Assembly: GCA_944390895.1 (NCBI GenBank)
Contig: CALXRQ010000007.1
Location: forward strand, 1 to 59,788
DNA length: 59,788 bases
From: an uncultured Alphaproteobacteria bacterium
GTDB taxonomy: Bacteria > Pseudomonadota > Alphaproteobacteria > RF32 > CAG-239
Direction: 5' to 3'
Part shown: one piece after another, positions 50,341 through 59,764 of the stretch
Layout: every line of letters begins with the position of its first letter
Position numbering within the stretch: position 1 is the first letter of the stretch
Position numbers and translations under genes: made by a program
Notes under the pieces: model-generated
The model's input: the letters and a program-made list of their open reading frames with translations, nothing else
Databases searched by the model: none
Told to the model about the DNA's origin: nothing

Positions 50341-50922
50341 ATGAACAAAGCCAAAAACGTAAAAGAGTTTGTTGAAAGAATAGACAGCTCCAAAAAAGTT
50401 AATCCCAAAGATTTGTCTTCGGATCAGGATCTGACCATTGCGATTATGAATCTGATTTCGATTGAGGAACATTTGGTCTTTTCCGGCGCCAAAACCGGAA
50501 AGACGGCTTTTTATGATCTGATTGAAGAAGTCCGCGAAAAGCGCAAGACCCTGATGCAAAAAATCATTCCGTCTTATGAAGGGGAGGTCTGGTGCATCTC
50601 CAAACATCTGCTGGCTTCTTCCATGCGTCTGATGGAGGTCGGAACCAAACAGCAGAGCCTCGGCCATAAGGAAGCCGCGTATGACTTGTTTAATCAGGCT
50701 TACGAGTTGTATTGCCTGTTCTGGGGACTGAATATGAATATGCTCAACATTGATGATGTCAAATGGATTGAAGACAATGTTGACGACGTAAAAAAACTGA
50801 CGGCTAAAGTTAACGAAGCCGTTGCCGCGGTTCCGCCTGCAGATGAAGAAAAGGCGCCGCAGGGAGCCCTGGCCAAAATGAAAGCTTTTGTCCGCAAAGC
50901 CGTGGACTGTTGTATTGAATAA
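50341..50922 (+). CDS. Soluble protein paired with the 49800 membrane protein
   Basis: 193 residues, helical, with no membrane segment. The N-terminal half (ISSDQ... as LSSDQDLTIAIMNLISIEEHLVF; FYDLIEEVREKRKTLMQKII) resembles a four-helix bundle. Residues Glu/His in SIEEHL and KHLLASS are reminiscent of ferritin-like sites, but the pattern is incomplete. Ends in VDCCIE, giving two vicinal cysteines at the C-terminus. Cotranscribed with the CxxC membrane protein; a redox or metal-transfer partnership is inferred only from the cysteines. Confidence 0.82.
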   Translation: MNKAKNVKEFVERIDSSKKVNPKDLSSDQDLTIAIMNLISIEEHLVFSGAKTGKTAFYDLIEEVREKRKTLMQKIIPSYEGEVWCISKHLLASSMRLMEVGTKQQSLGHKEAAYDLFNQAYELYCLFWGLNMNMLNIDDVKWIEDNVDDVKKLTAKVNEAVAAVPPADEEKAPQGALAKMKAFVRKAVDCCIE

Positions 50923-50938
50923 TATGTTATACGGGCAG

Positions 50939-50973
50939 AAAAAAGAGGAAGCAGTACTGTTTCCTCTTTTTTT
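50939..50973 (+). terminator. Intrinsic terminator
   Basis: AAAAAGAGGAA / TTCCTCTTTTTTT with a 10-base loop, 17 bases after the 50341 gene. Confidence 0.92.
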
Positions 50974-51009
50974 GTTGTCACATCTTAAAGTAGTGTTTTT
51001 TATACAATG

Positions 51010-51038
51010 TTTACATAATGTTAATACGTATATATTAT
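51010..51038 (+). promoter_or_regulatory. Promoter of the ubiquitin-autotransporter gene
   Basis: TTTACA (51010-51015), 17-base spacer, TATTAT (51033-51038); predicted start near 51045. Confidence 0.55.
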
Positions 51039-51076
51039 TAGTTAAATGTGGCAATTGACAAAATATGGAGAGCTTT

Positions 51077-53710
51077 ATGAAATATTCCCGCACCGCCTTA
51101 AAGGTATTGACTTCAAAATATCGTTCCGTTTTAAAAAAATGCGCGTTGATTAATGCCGGATTGTTTGCTGTAATGATACTTAGTGCCGGAGATGCATCAG
51201 CAATGCAGATTTTTGTAAAAACGCTGAGCGGCAAGCATATTACCCTTGAAGTCGAGCCGACAGACAGAATTGAAGATGTTATGGCCAAAATATATGACAA
51301 AGAAGGTGTTTTGCCGGAAAATCAGTTGTTGAATTTTGCCGGTAGAAGTTTGACGGCGGGCAATACGCTTCAGGATTATTCCATCCAGAAAGACAGTACT
51401 CTGCATTTGGTTTTAAGCCGGGATGTGAACACAGACAACGGAAAAAATTTTCCTCTTCTGGTACAAAACGGTACGGAAAAAATTAATTTGACCGGCAATA
51501 TAACTTTAGAAAATAATATTGAGGGGCAGAGTGCAGATGTCTTAATTGTCAACGGAAACGGTCATTCCATAAATGGCAACAGCAAAACCGGTTTTGTTAT
51601 AAATAGCGATAAAGAGCTTATCCTTAAAAATATCGGTAATTCTGCTGATGAGAAAAGCGGTTTATATAATTTTGTCAGCAACAGGGATAACGGGGTAATT
51701 TTTAATAATGAAGGCGGTTCCCTGAAAATTTTTGATTCTTCTATTTCAGGCAACAGCTTAAGTGGTGGAGCGGTTTATGCTACGATTACAAACCGTGGAA
51801 CGATGGAGTTAAATAGGGTCGTTATGACCGGTAATTCTGTCAATGCCAGTTTTATGGCTTTGGGTGGGGCTATCTTTACGGGAGGCAATGCTGAAACAAA
51901 CATTAAAAACAGCTTTTTTTATAACAACCAAGCATCGGGAGGAAGCTTTGCACCGACCGGTGGTGTTGCTCATAATCAGGGGACGATGAATATTTCCGGC
52001 AGCCGTTTTGAAGAAAATTCCGCCGGGGAGGGCGGCGCTATATATAATGAACACACTCACGGCAGTCGGTTGGAAATTTCTGATTCTGTTTTTATAAATA
52101 ATAAAGCGTCATTAAAAGGTGGTGCTATTGGGGGAGCTGGAAATTCATCGCTGACTTTGAGCGGAAATAACATTTTTCAGGGAAATACCGCCGCCGGAAA
52201 ACTAAACGATATTCATAATGATTCCATGTTGACTATTTCATCCGGACATACATCTTTTACCGGCGGTATAGATGGCAACGGAGAAATAAATGTCAACGAT
52301 GCCGAAGTTACACTGGCATCGACAGCTTCGGTCTCCGGCGGTTCGATTAGCTTTAATGGCAATTCCAAACTGAATGTCGGTATCAAAGACACTTCTGAAT
52401 ACGCTTCGATAAAAGCCGATGAACTGAACATTGAAGATGGTGCCAAGCTTAATCTGATAGTTAATTCCGATACGGAAATCGGCAGTTATGACATCTTGCA
52501 AAGCGGTCATATTGAAGGAAAATTTGACGTAAGCAATAATCTTTACAATTTTGCGCTGAACGATGACGGTTCATTACTCTACAGCGGTAAGAAAACAGAG
52601 ACGGAAATAGCAGGCGCTTTAAATACGAGCAAAAACAATGCCGGCCTCATCAATGCTTTTACCAACGGTCACGGTTCCAATCAGAGTTTTAACGATATTG
52701 CGGACTATATAAATACTTCGCTTCAGAACGGAAGTGACAGCGGAAAAATAGTCGATGGAGCCTATGCTCTGGCTCCCGATGCCGCGCCGTTAGCCAGAAC
52801 GGCTGCCACCGAGCATAGTTCTCAGGTCTTTAATGCCGTATCGTCAAGGCTGTCGGGCGGCGTTGTTTCCGGCATTTTACCCGGTATGTCTGCCGGAGAC
52901 GGAATTTTTGATAAAGGAGCCTCCTGGGTGCAGATGCTGGCGAACAAATCAAAACTTGACGATAATTCTAAAACGCACGGTTTTGATGTAAAATCCGGCG
53001 GTGTGGCCATGGGATTTGAAAAGGCTGTCGGAGACAATCGCAAAGCAGGTGTGGGCTATGCATATACCCAAAGCGACGTTGAGGGTTTTTTACGTGATAC
53101 GGACATTGATACGCATACGATTTTTATTTACGGAGAATATAAACCGTCAAAGTGGTATCTCAATGCCGTCGCATCATACAGCTTCGCTGGCTATAAAGAA
53201 CATAAAAATGCTTACGGCCGCATTGTCAAATCTAAATATGATACGGATACGCTGGGACTGCAATTGATGAGCGGTTATGAACTGAATGTCGGCAATGTTG
53301 ACGTCACGCCGGAAGGAGGAATGCGCTATGCCCGCATCGACCGCGATGCGTATACGGATACGCTGGGGCAGGAGGTGTCTTCCCGTACGATGGACGTCTT
53401 AACGGCAGTTGCCGGTGCCAGAGTTGCAAAAAACTTTACAACCTGCGGCGGAACCAATTGGCAGCCCGAAGCACGGCTGGCCTTAACTTATGATATTATT
53501 TCCGATACCGATAATGCGTTAGTCGGCTTAAGCAACAATTCGTCATACGTCATCAACGGTGATCGGCTCCATCGTTTGGGGCTGGAAATAGGTGCCGGAT
53601 TTTCGGTCGAAGTCAATGATCGCATAGAAGCGGAATTTGGTTATGAAGGACAGTTCCGGCAGGATTATCAGAACCATACCGGCATGATTAACGCAAAGTA
53701 TCGTTTTTAG
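51077..53710 (+). CDS. Type V autotransporter with N-terminal ubiquitin domain
   Basis: 877 residues from ATG 51077 (GGAG 6 bases upstream; an ATG at 51065 would add four residues). A long basic signal peptide (residues 1-42; hydrophobic [12 protein letters not shown], end GDASA) resembles the extended signals of autotransporters. Residues 43-113 are a ubiquitin fold. The passenger (about 114-600) is a right-handed beta-helix with repeated GGA[IV]-type turns ([24 protein letters not shown]), as in Pmp-like adhesins. The barrel (about 613-877, from [12 protein letters not shown] to KYRF) has the terminal aromatic residue for BAM recognition. Predicted to present ubiquitin at the cell surface, or release it. 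Single gene with terminator. Confidence 0.93.
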   Translation: MKYSRTALKVLTSKYRSVLKKCALINAGLFAVMILSAGDASAMQIFVKTLSGKHITLEVEPTDRIEDVMAKIYDKEGVLPENQLLNFAGRSLTAGNTLQDYSIQKDSTLHLVLSRDVNTDNGKNFPLLVQNGTEKINLTGNITLENNIEGQSADVLIVNGNGHSINGNSKTGFVINSDKELILKNIGNSADEKSGLYNFVSNRDNGVIFNNEGGSLKIFDSSISGNSLSGGAVYATITNRGTMELNRVVMTGNSVNASFMALGGAIFTGGNAETNIKNSFFYNNQASGGSFAPTGGVAHNQGTMNISGSRFEENSAGEGGAIYNEHTHGSRLEISDSVFINNKASLKGGAIGGAGNSSLTLSGNNIFQGNTAAGKLNDIHNDSMLTISSGHTSFTGGIDGNGEINVNDAEVTLASTASVSGGSISFNGNSKLNVGIKDTSEYASIKADELNIEDGAKLNLIVNSDTEIGSYDILQSGHIEGKFDVSNNLYNFALNDDGSLLYSGKKTETEIAGALNTSKNNAGLINAFTNGHGSNQSFNDIADYINTSLQNGSDSGKIVDGAYALAPDAAPLARTAATEHSSQVFNAVSSRLSGGVVSGILPGMSAGDGIFDKGASWVQMLANKSKLDDNSKTHGFDVKSGGVAMGFEKAVGDNRKAGVGYAYTQSDVEGFLRDTDIDTHTIFIYGEYKPSKWYLNAVASYSFAGYKEHKNAYGRIVKSKYDTDTLGLQLMSGYELNVGNVDVTPEGGMRYARIDRDAYTDTLGQEVSSRTMDVLTAVAGARVAKNFTTCGGTNWQPEARLALTYDIISDTDNALVGLSNNSSYVINGDRLHRLGLEIGAGFSVEVNDRIEAEFGYEGQFRQDYQNHTGMINAKYRF
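51203..51415 (+). other. Ubiquitin-like domain within the autotransporter
   Basis: Codons for 71 residues, beginning [19 protein letters not shown] and continuing through [14 protein letters not shown]. Fifty of the 71 positions equal human ubiquitin 1-71 by my hand count. Retained: Lys6, 11, 29, 33, 63, Leu8, His68, Val70. Changed: Lys27 to Met, Lys48 to Arg, Arg42 to Leu, Ile44 to Asn. From position 72 the sequence reads SRDVN, so the RLRGG tail is absent and the domain runs straight into the passenger. The Met1 codon follows the signal-peptidase site (Ala-Ser-Ala), so the mature chain should start at ubiquitin Met1. Confidence 0.97.
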
Positions 53711-53746
53711 CGGCAAACATGGCGCCTCTGCGGACCGGAGGCTTAA

Positions 53747-53779
53747 CAAAAAACCGCTCCCGGAAGAGAGCGGTTTTTT
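53747..53779 (+). terminator. Terminator of the autotransporter gene
   Basis: ACCGCTC / GAGCGGT with 8-base loop and seven T. A second small hairpin (GCCTC/GAGGC, 53724-53742) lies just before it. The hairpin also suits the convergent ppiD gene. Confidence 0.9.
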
Positions 53780-53796
53780 TCAGCTGTTCTTTTAGA

Positions 53797-55680
53797 TTAG
53801 ATATCGCTTAAACCGGCGTTTTTATAATCCACCGTAATTTTATAATTAGAGCCGTATGCATTAACCAGCTGATTGGCAGCTTCTTGAGTCAGATCGGAGA
53901 CAACTTTCATCTTCATGGCATTTGCTTCCTCGGAAGAAATGTTTTTGCTGTCGTTGACAATCTGCGTATTGACGGCAACGATTTGGACATTGCCCAGAGA
54001 ATAAAGCTTGGGCATATTCATTTGTTCCTGAAAGAGCTCTTTTACCTGAGCATTGCTGAGGTTGGCGAACGTCTCGTTCCTCTTGAGCGGTTTGGTTACA
54101 TTCAGGCTGAGTTTGAATCTCCGGGCAACTTCGTCAATGCTGTCGCCGTTTTCCAAATCATGAGTAACGTCGTTAATGATTTCCTGAGCAATGGCGCTGC
54201 GCTCGTTTTCTTCCCACAGTTCTTCAATCTCGGATTTTACCTCGGCTATCTCTTTGGGGTGCGCGTCGGTAACGGCGTCAACGCGAACAATGACAAAACC
54301 GTCTTCTTCTTCAATAACCTGACTGATTTCGCCGATGTTGTAAGAAAAGACCGTGTCCAGAAAGTCGTTGGATTTCAGCAGTTTTTTATGTTCTTCGGGC
54401 ATGGATCCGGCTTGTCCGTCGTCGCTGAGCGCCTTAACCTTATAAATCCGGACTTTGTTTTCTTTGGCAATATCTTCCAAAGATTTTCCGGCGCCGATCT
54501 GGTCTTCAATCTGGGAGACGGTCTCGTAAGCCTCGTCATAAGCCTTTTCTTTTCTGATTTCGTCAATGATTTTCTTGCGGGCTTCGGCCTTAGGCATCTC
54601 GCTTTTGGCTTTAATGCCGGTGACTTTCATAATGTGCCAGCCCATCTCGGATTTGACCGGTCCGGCCGTTTCGCCGTTTTTCAGGCTGAATATTTTCCCG
54701 CCCATATCGGCAATCAGCTGATCCTGAGCAACCCATCCCAGCTCGGTGGCGCTTTTATCTTGTTTGGCCTGAGTTTTGGCAACCTTGTAAAAGTCTTCGC
54801 CGGCCTTAAGTTTTGCGGCCGCAGCTTCGGCATCGCTTTCCTGGTCAAAAACCATCTGCAAAACGTTTCTTTTTTCAGGGGTAACAAACTGGCTTATATT
54901 TTCCTCATAATAAGCGTTGATTTCGTCTTCTTCGGGTTGGAAACGTGCGGCTATGTCATCCGTTTTCAAAACGACGAAAGAAGCGTCTCTTTTCTCCGGT
55001 TCGACGAACTGCGGTGCAAAGTCCTGATAATATTGTTCCAGTTCGTCTTGGGAAATTTTGCGGTCAATCGGCAGTTTATCGGTGTTAATGGTAATATATT
55101 TGAACACTTTCCGCTGATTGTTGATTTTTTCCAGATACGGCGTCATAAACTTCGGAACGTTGAAGTTTTCGACCAAACCGTGAATCAGATGCTGTTTGAT
55201 AACGTCTTCTTTCAGGGTTTGGATGTATTTTCCTTCGCTCCAGCCGGAAGCGCTCAAAAGGCGTTTGAATTTTTCGGGGCTGAAACGTCCGTCCGCGTCC
55301 AGAAATTCGGACTGTGAAAAAATGATTTGTCTGACATAGTCGTCACTGATGCTGACCCCCAGATCGTCCGCTGTTTCCTGCATAATGGCGTTCATCAGTT
55401 CTTTTTGGATAATTCCCTGCAGCAGGGCGCTCCGCATTGACTCGTTAATGTCGAGATTCTCGCCGAACAGGTTCTTTGCCATCTGCATTTCGTGATTAAA
55501 CTGGCTGTTGATGTCGGCCTGAGATATGTTTATGCTTCCGACGCTGATGACCGGTTTGTTTTTCCCGGCGCTGCCGATATAACCCGTAATGCCGAACAAA
55601 GACACGAAACTCAGGGCGGTTAAAATCAATAATAGCTTGATAATCCAAGAATCCTTGATTTTTGTCAGTTTGGTAATCAT
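53797..55680 (-). CDS. ppiD: Periplasmic folding chaperone PpiD-like (SurA_N + parvulin)
   Basis: 627 residues. One N-terminal membrane anchor (IIKLLLILTALSFVSLFGITGYIG) with the rest in the periplasm. The SurA_N-like region (ISVGSINISQADINSQFNHEMQ, about 45-170) is followed by the parvulin domain (ITPEKRNVLQMVF..., GEDFYKVAKTQAKQDKSATELGWV, PVKSEMGWHIMKVTGI, about 260-360). A second PPIase-like half covers the C-terminus. It assists outer-membrane-protein folding at the Sec translocon exit, relevant for the neighbouring autotransporter. It is divergent from tpiA, as in most alphaproteobacteria. Confidence 0.93.
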   Translation of the reverse strand: MITKLTKIKDSWIIKLLLILTALSFVSLFGITGYIGSAGKNKPVISVGSINISQADINSQFNHEMQMAKNLFGENLDINESMRSALLQGIIQKELMNAIMQETADDLGVSISDDYVRQIIFSQSEFLDADGRFSPEKFKRLLSASGWSEGKYIQTLKEDVIKQHLIHGLVENFNVPKFMTPYLEKINNQRKVFKYITINTDKLPIDRKISQDELEQYYQDFAPQFVEPEKRDASFVVLKTDDIAARFQPEEDEINAYYEENISQFVTPEKRNVLQMVFDQESDAEAAAAKLKAGEDFYKVAKTQAKQDKSATELGWVAQDQLIADMGGKIFSLKNGETAGPVKSEMGWHIMKVTGIKAKSEMPKAEARKKIIDEIRKEKAYDEAYETVSQIEDQIGAGKSLEDIAKENKVRIYKVKALSDDGQAGSMPEEHKKLLKSNDFLDTVFSYNIGEISQVIEEEDGFVIVRVDAVTDAHPKEIAEVKSEIEELWEENERSAIAQEIINDVTHDLENGDSIDEVARRFKLSLNVTKPLKRNETFANLSNAQVKELFQEQMNMPKLYSLGNVQIVAVNTQIVNDSKNISSEEANAMKMKVVSDLTQEAANQLVNAYGSNYKITVDYKNAGLSDI

Positions 55681-55881
55681 TCTCTCGTAATCCTATCCAT
55701 ATATTTATTAATTGTGCTGATTATAATGCATTTTTATAATATGTCTGCACATAATTTAAAATAATGCACGAAAATCTTAAATAATATTAGTGTTGAAAAG
55801 TTTTTTTGTCTGGAATATTTTTTTTTGTTATGTTAAATAGGAAACAAATTTGTTTTTTTTAATATTGTTGAGGAAGTAAAA

Positions 55882-56643
55882 ATGGCTAGAAAAACTCTGA
55901 TTGCCGGCAACTGGAAGATGAACGGTCTTTTGGAAGACGGCGTGGCCTTGGCAAAAGGCGTTGCTGCGGAAGTAAAGAAAATGGGAAAACCGGAATGCGA
56001 GTTTCTGGTCTGTCCGCCGTTCACGTTGCTGACCTCGGTTAAAAAAGCGCTGCGCGGCGCAAAAGTCGCCCTCGGTGCTCAGGACTGCCATTTTGCGGAG
56101 AAGGGCGCTCATACCGGCGATGTCAGCCCGGTTATGCTGAAAGATGCCGGCTGCCAGTATGTCATTACCGGCCACTCCGAACGCCGCGCCGACCATGGCG
56201 AGAGCAACGAACTGATTTGCAAAAAGTCTCAGGCGGCCTATGATGCCGGTTTGAAAGTCATCATCTGCATCGGCGAAACGTTGGCCGAACGCGATGCCGG
56301 CAAAACCATTGACGTCTGCACCACGCAGATTCTCGGCTCGGTTCCGAATACGGCCACCGCAGTCAACACCGTCATTGCTTATGAGCCGGTTTGGGCCATC
56401 GGCACCGGCAAAACCCCGACTGCGGAAGACGTCGAAGAAGTTCATGCCGCCGTTCGCAAGGTTCTGGCCAAAAAGCTCGGAAAGGGCAATGCCAACAAAA
56501 TGCGCATTTTGTACGGCGGTTCGGTAAAACCGTCCAATGCCAAAGAATTTTTGTCTTTGCCTGATGTCGACGGTGCTCTGATCGGCGGAGCCAGCCTGAA
56601 GGTTGAAGATTTTATAAATATCGCCAAAAACGCCGGTTTCTAA
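55882..56643 (+). CDS. tpiA: Triosephosphate isomerase
   Basis: 253 residues, TIM barrel. Catalytic residues: Lys13 in GNWKMNG, His near 96 in TGHSERR, and Glu near 168 in [19 protein letters not shown]; phosphate loop [10 protein letters not shown] and GGASLK at the end. It interconverts dihydroxyacetone phosphate and glyceraldehyde-3-phosphate. GAGGA precedes the ATG. First gene of tpiA-secG-pyrG order; about 200 bases of A+T-rich sequence separates it from ppiD. Confidence 0.98.
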   Translation: MARKTLIAGNWKMNGLLEDGVALAKGVAAEVKKMGKPECEFLVCPPFTLLTSVKKALRGAKVALGAQDCHFAEKGAHTGDVSPVMLKDAGCQYVITGHSERRADHGESNELICKKSQAAYDAGLKVIICIGETLAERDAGKTIDVCTTQILGSVPNTATAVNTVIAYEPVWAIGTGKTPTAEDVEEVHAAVRKVLAKKLGKGNANKMRILYGGSVKPSNAKEFLSLPDVDGALIGGASLKVEDFINIAKNAGF

Positions 56644-56684
56644 GATTGTCTTGCCGGTAAACTGATTAAAAAGGAAGAATAAAT

Positions 56685-56993
56685 ATGGGAAACGTTTTAT
56701 TGGTAATTCATCTGATTACGGCAATTTTTCTGGTCGCCGTAATTTTGTTGCAGCGTTCTGAAGGCGGCGCTCTTGATGGTTTGGGCGGCGGCAGCGGCGC
56801 CGGCAGCTTTTTAACCGCCAGAGGAACCGGAAATTTCTTGACCAGACTGACAGCCATTTTGGCCACGGTCTTCATTATTACCAGTATCTCACTGTCTATT
56901 TACCACCGAGGTTTTGAGAGAAAATCAGCTTCCATCATTGAAGTCTCCGATACGGCTCCGTCAGAACCTCAGGCTCCGGTTGCCGGTGAATAA
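56685..56993 (+). CDS. secG: Preprotein translocase subunit SecG
   Basis: 102 residues with two membrane helices (LLVIHLITAIFLVAVILLQ and LTAILATVFIITSISLSI) joined by the conserved cytoplasmic RSEGGALDGLGGGSGAGSFLTARGTGNFLTR. It completes the SecYEG channel of the inner membrane. The C-terminal tail is Pro/Ala-rich, common in alphaproteobacteria. It is 41 bases after tpiA and followed by a hairpin terminator. Confidence 0.97.
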   Translation: MGNVLLVIHLITAIFLVAVILLQRSEGGALDGLGGGSGAGSFLTARGTGNFLTRLTAILATVFIITSISLSIYHRGFERKSASIIEVSDTAPSEPQAPVAGE

Positions 56994-57012
56994 TGGATAT
57001 CTTAACGAACAT

Positions 57013-57041
57013 AAAGGCACCTTTTTCGGGAAGGTGCCTTT
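57013..57041 (+). terminator. Hairpin between secG and pyrG
   Basis: AAAGGCACCTT / AAGGTGCCTTT, perfect 11 bp, 7-base loop, but the T-run is short (TTTCTC), so read-through into pyrG is likely. Confidence 0.75.
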
Positions 57042-57067
57042 CTCACTTTAAAACAAGGGAAAATTAA

Positions 57068-58702
57068 ATGTCTGAAAATACAAAATTTATCTTCATTACA
57101 GGCGGCGTCGTCTCTTCTCTGGGCAAGGGGTTGGCTTCCGCGTCGCTGGCGGCAACCCTGCAGGCCAGAGGTTTCAAAGTCCGCATGCGCAAGCTTGATC
57201 CGTACCTGAATGTAGACCCGGGAACCATGAGTCCGTATCAGCACGGTGAAGTCTTTGTAACCGATGACGGTGCCGAAACCGATCTTGACCTCGGTCACTA
57301 TGAACGTTTTTCGGGCGTTTCCTGCCACAAGACCGACAGCGTAACCTCCGGCAAGATTTATCAGCGCGTGCTGGATAAGGAACGCCACGGAGATTATCTT
57401 GGCGCCACCATTCAGGTTATCCCGCACGTAACCAACGAAATTAAAGACTTTATTAAGTCGGATATCAGCGATGAAGATTTTGTTCTCTGCGAAATCGGCG
57501 GCACTGTCGGCGATATTGAGGGACAGCCGTTTCTCGAAGCCATTCGTCAGACGGCTTACGATTTGGGCCGCAGCCGGGTTATGTTTATCCATGTGACCCT
57601 GCTGCCTTTTATTCCGGCCTCCGGCGAGCTCAAAACCAAGCCGACCCAGCACTCGGTCAAACAGCTTCAGGAATACGGTATCCAGCCTGATATGTTGCTT
57701 TGCCGCTCGCAAATGCCGATTCCCGAAAATGAAAAACGCAAGATTGCGCTTTTCTGCAACATCAAGGAAGAAAACGTTATTGCCGCTTTGGATGCGCCGA
57801 GCATTTATGCCGTTCCGCTGGCATATTCGCGTGAGGGGATGGATCGTCAGGTCTGCAAATACTTCGGTCTGGAAGACGGACCGGCTGATTTGAGCAAATG
57901 GGAACACATAGTCGAGACCATCAAACACCCTGAAGGTGAAGTAAAAATCGCCGTTGTCGGCAAATATACGCAGATGCTTGACACCTACAAGTCTTTGGGA
58001 GAAGCTCTGACTCACGGCGGCATTGCCAACAAATATAAGGTTCGTATCAAATGGGTCGATTCAGAAGCTCTGGAAAAAGAAGATATTGCCGCCGAACTGG
58101 GCGATGTCTCCGGCATTTTGGTTCCGGGCGGTTTTGGTGCCCGCGGTACGGAAGGCAAAATCAAAGCCATTCGTTACGCCCGTGAAAACAATATTCCGTT
58201 TTTGGGAATCTGTTTTGGTATGCAGATGGCCGTTATTGAAGCCATGCGCGACCTCTGCGGCGTTAAAAATGCCGGAACCACCGAATTTGCGCCGGACTGC
58301 GAAGCCGTTGTCGGTCTGATGACCGAATGGGACAAAGACGGGGCCAGACAAATCCGTCACAAAGACGGCGACTTGGGCGGCACCATGCGTCTGGGCGCTT
58401 ATGAATGCGACCTTCGGCCGGGTTCTCTGGTCAGCCGGGTTTACGGTGCGGAAAAAATCTTTGAGCGTCACCGCCATCGCTATGAAGTAAACATCAAATA
58501 TGAAAAACAGCTCAACGATGTCGGAATGGTCATCTCCGGAAAGTCTCCGGACGGTCGTCTGCCTGAAATCGTCGAGATTCCGGAGCATCCGTGGTTTATC
58601 GGTGTTCAGTTCCATCCCGAACTGAAGTCCAAGCCGTTTGATCCGCATCCGTTGTTTGTTTCCTTTGTCAGAGCTTCGATTGAAAAATCCCGCCTGATTT
58701 AG
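57068..58702 (+). CDS. pyrG: CTP synthase
   Basis: 544 residues. Synthetase domain: [22 protein letters not shown] (ATP loop), the [22 protein letters not shown] block, and [21 protein letters not shown]. Glutaminase domain (type I): Cys near residue 382 in [10 protein letters not shown], with FHPELKS carrying His and Glu. It makes CTP from UTP, ATP and glutamine. AAGGGA lies before the ATG. In alphaproteobacteria pyrG-kdsA are neighbours; CTP also serves the KDO and nucleotide-sugar pathways. Confidence 0.99.
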   Translation: MSENTKFIFITGGVVSSLGKGLASASLAATLQARGFKVRMRKLDPYLNVDPGTMSPYQHGEVFVTDDGAETDLDLGHYERFSGVSCHKTDSVTSGKIYQRVLDKERHGDYLGATIQVIPHVTNEIKDFIKSDISDEDFVLCEIGGTVGDIEGQPFLEAIRQTAYDLGRSRVMFIHVTLLPFIPASGELKTKPTQHSVKQLQEYGIQPDMLLCRSQMPIPENEKRKIALFCNIKEENVIAALDAPSIYAVPLAYSREGMDRQVCKYFGLEDGPADLSKWEHIVETIKHPEGEVKIAVVGKYTQMLDTYKSLGEALTHGGIANKYKVRIKWVDSEALEKEDIAAELGDVSGILVPGGFGARGTEGKIKAIRYARENNIPFLGICFGMQMAVIEAMRDLCGVKNAGTTEFAPDCEAVVGLMTEWDKDGARQIRHKDGDLGGTMRLGAYECDLRPGSLVSRVYGAEKIFERHRHRYEVNIKYEKQLNDVGMVISGKSPDGRLPEIVEIPEHPWFIGVQFHPELKSKPFDPHPLFVSFVRASIEKSRLI

Positions 58703-58705
58703 CCT

Positions 58706-58731
58706 AAAGCCTCCCGTTGCCGGGAGGCTTT
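58706..58731 (+). terminator. Terminator after pyrG
   Basis: AAAGCCTCCCG / CGGGAGGCTTT, perfect 11 bp, 4-base loop; only three T follow. Confidence 0.8.
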
Positions 58732-58814
58732 ACAATTATCTGAACAAAATAACGAAAAATATTGACATATTTTCCTAAAGTGTTAAAAGGACAAATGCCT
58801 AAAAGGAGTACAAT

Positions 58815-59711
58815 ATGGAAAATAAAGTTTTAGAATTCCCCGAAAAACAAAGAGTTGTTGAGATAAACGGCTTGAAAATCGGCAACGATCTGCCGTTATC
58901 CGTTATTTCCGGTCCCTGCCAGATAGAAAGTCGGCAGCATGCGATTGACATTGCCGGCGCAATGATTGAAATTACGCGCAAACTGGGCATTAACTATATT
59001 TTCAAAGCCTCTTTTGACAAAGCTAACCGCACGTCGATTGACGGTCCGCGCGGCGTCGGTCTTGAAGAAGGCATGCGCACTTTTGCCGAAATCAAAAAAC
59101 TCTATAACAACGTTCCGATTGTCACGGACGTGCATGAAGCGAACCAATGCGCAGTTGTGGCCGAATATGTTGATATGCTGCAAATCCCCGCCTTTTTGTG
59201 CCGTCAGACGGATTTGGTCGTTGCTGCGGCCAAGACCGGCAGAATTGTCAATATTAAAAAAGGTCAGTTTTTGGCGCCGTGGGATGTTAAAAATTTGGTG
59301 AAAAAAGTTTTGGCTTCCGGCAATCCTAACGTATGCATTACCGAACGCGGAACCAGTTTCGGCTACAATACTCTGGTAACCGATATGCGCGCTTTTCCGC
59401 AAATGATTCAGGATACGGGCTGCCCCGTCATTTTTGACGCGACCCACTCCGTACAACAACCCGGAGGCTTGGGCGGCTGTTCCGGCGGTCAGCGCGAATT
59501 TGCTCCTGTTTTGGCTCGTGCCGCCGTTGCCGTGGGCGTTGCGGCCGTCTTCATGGAAACGCATGAAGATCCGGATCACGCTTTGTCCGACGGTCCGAAT
59601 ACGATCGCCTTATGCGATATGGAAGCCGTTTTATCCAACTTAATGGAATATGACAGAATAACCAAAGCCTCCAAGCTAGTGCTTTCCACGACCAAGAAAA
59701 AAGCAAGTTAG
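58815..59711 (+). CDS. kdsA: 3-deoxy-8-phosphooctulonate synthase (KDO-8-phosphate synthase)
   Basis: 298 residues. It condenses phosphoenolpyruvate with arabinose-5-phosphate to make KDO-8-P for the LPS core, so the cell should have LPS. ISGPCQIES carries Cys where metal-independent enzymes have Asn, so this belongs to the metal-dependent class (Cys, His, Glu, Asp ligands). Further blocks: KASFDKANRTS, TDVHEANQC, LCRQTDLV, ITERGTSFGYNTLV, VIFDATHSVQQPGG. AAGGAG precedes the ATG. A TTGACA at 58762-58767 could be the -35, but no matching -10 is clear. A terminator follows. Confidence 0.98.
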   Translation: MENKVLEFPEKQRVVEINGLKIGNDLPLSVISGPCQIESRQHAIDIAGAMIEITRKLGINYIFKASFDKANRTSIDGPRGVGLEEGMRTFAEIKKLYNNVPIVTDVHEANQCAVVAEYVDMLQIPAFLCRQTDLVVAAAKTGRIVNIKKGQFLAPWDVKNLVKKVLASGNPNVCITERGTSFGYNTLVTDMRAFPQMIQDTGCPVIFDATHSVQQPGGLGGCSGGQREFAPVLARAAVAVGVAAVFMETHEDPDHALSDGPNTIALCDMEAVLSNLMEYDRITKASKLVLSTTKKKAS

Positions 59712-59734
59712 TTGGGAACTTTTTTATTAAAATC

Positions 59735-59764
59735 AGAGCCGGGTTGAAATCCCGGCTCTTTTTT
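59735..59764 (+). terminator. Terminator of kdsA
   Basis: AGAGCCGGG / CCCGGCTCT with 7-base loop and six T. Confidence 0.94.

Noticed and set aside
51203-51415. Functional, conjugatable ubiquitin gene
   Set aside because: No Gly-Gly terminus, no E1/E2/deubiquitinase genes nearby, and Ile44 is replaced; it is a domain of a larger exported protein.
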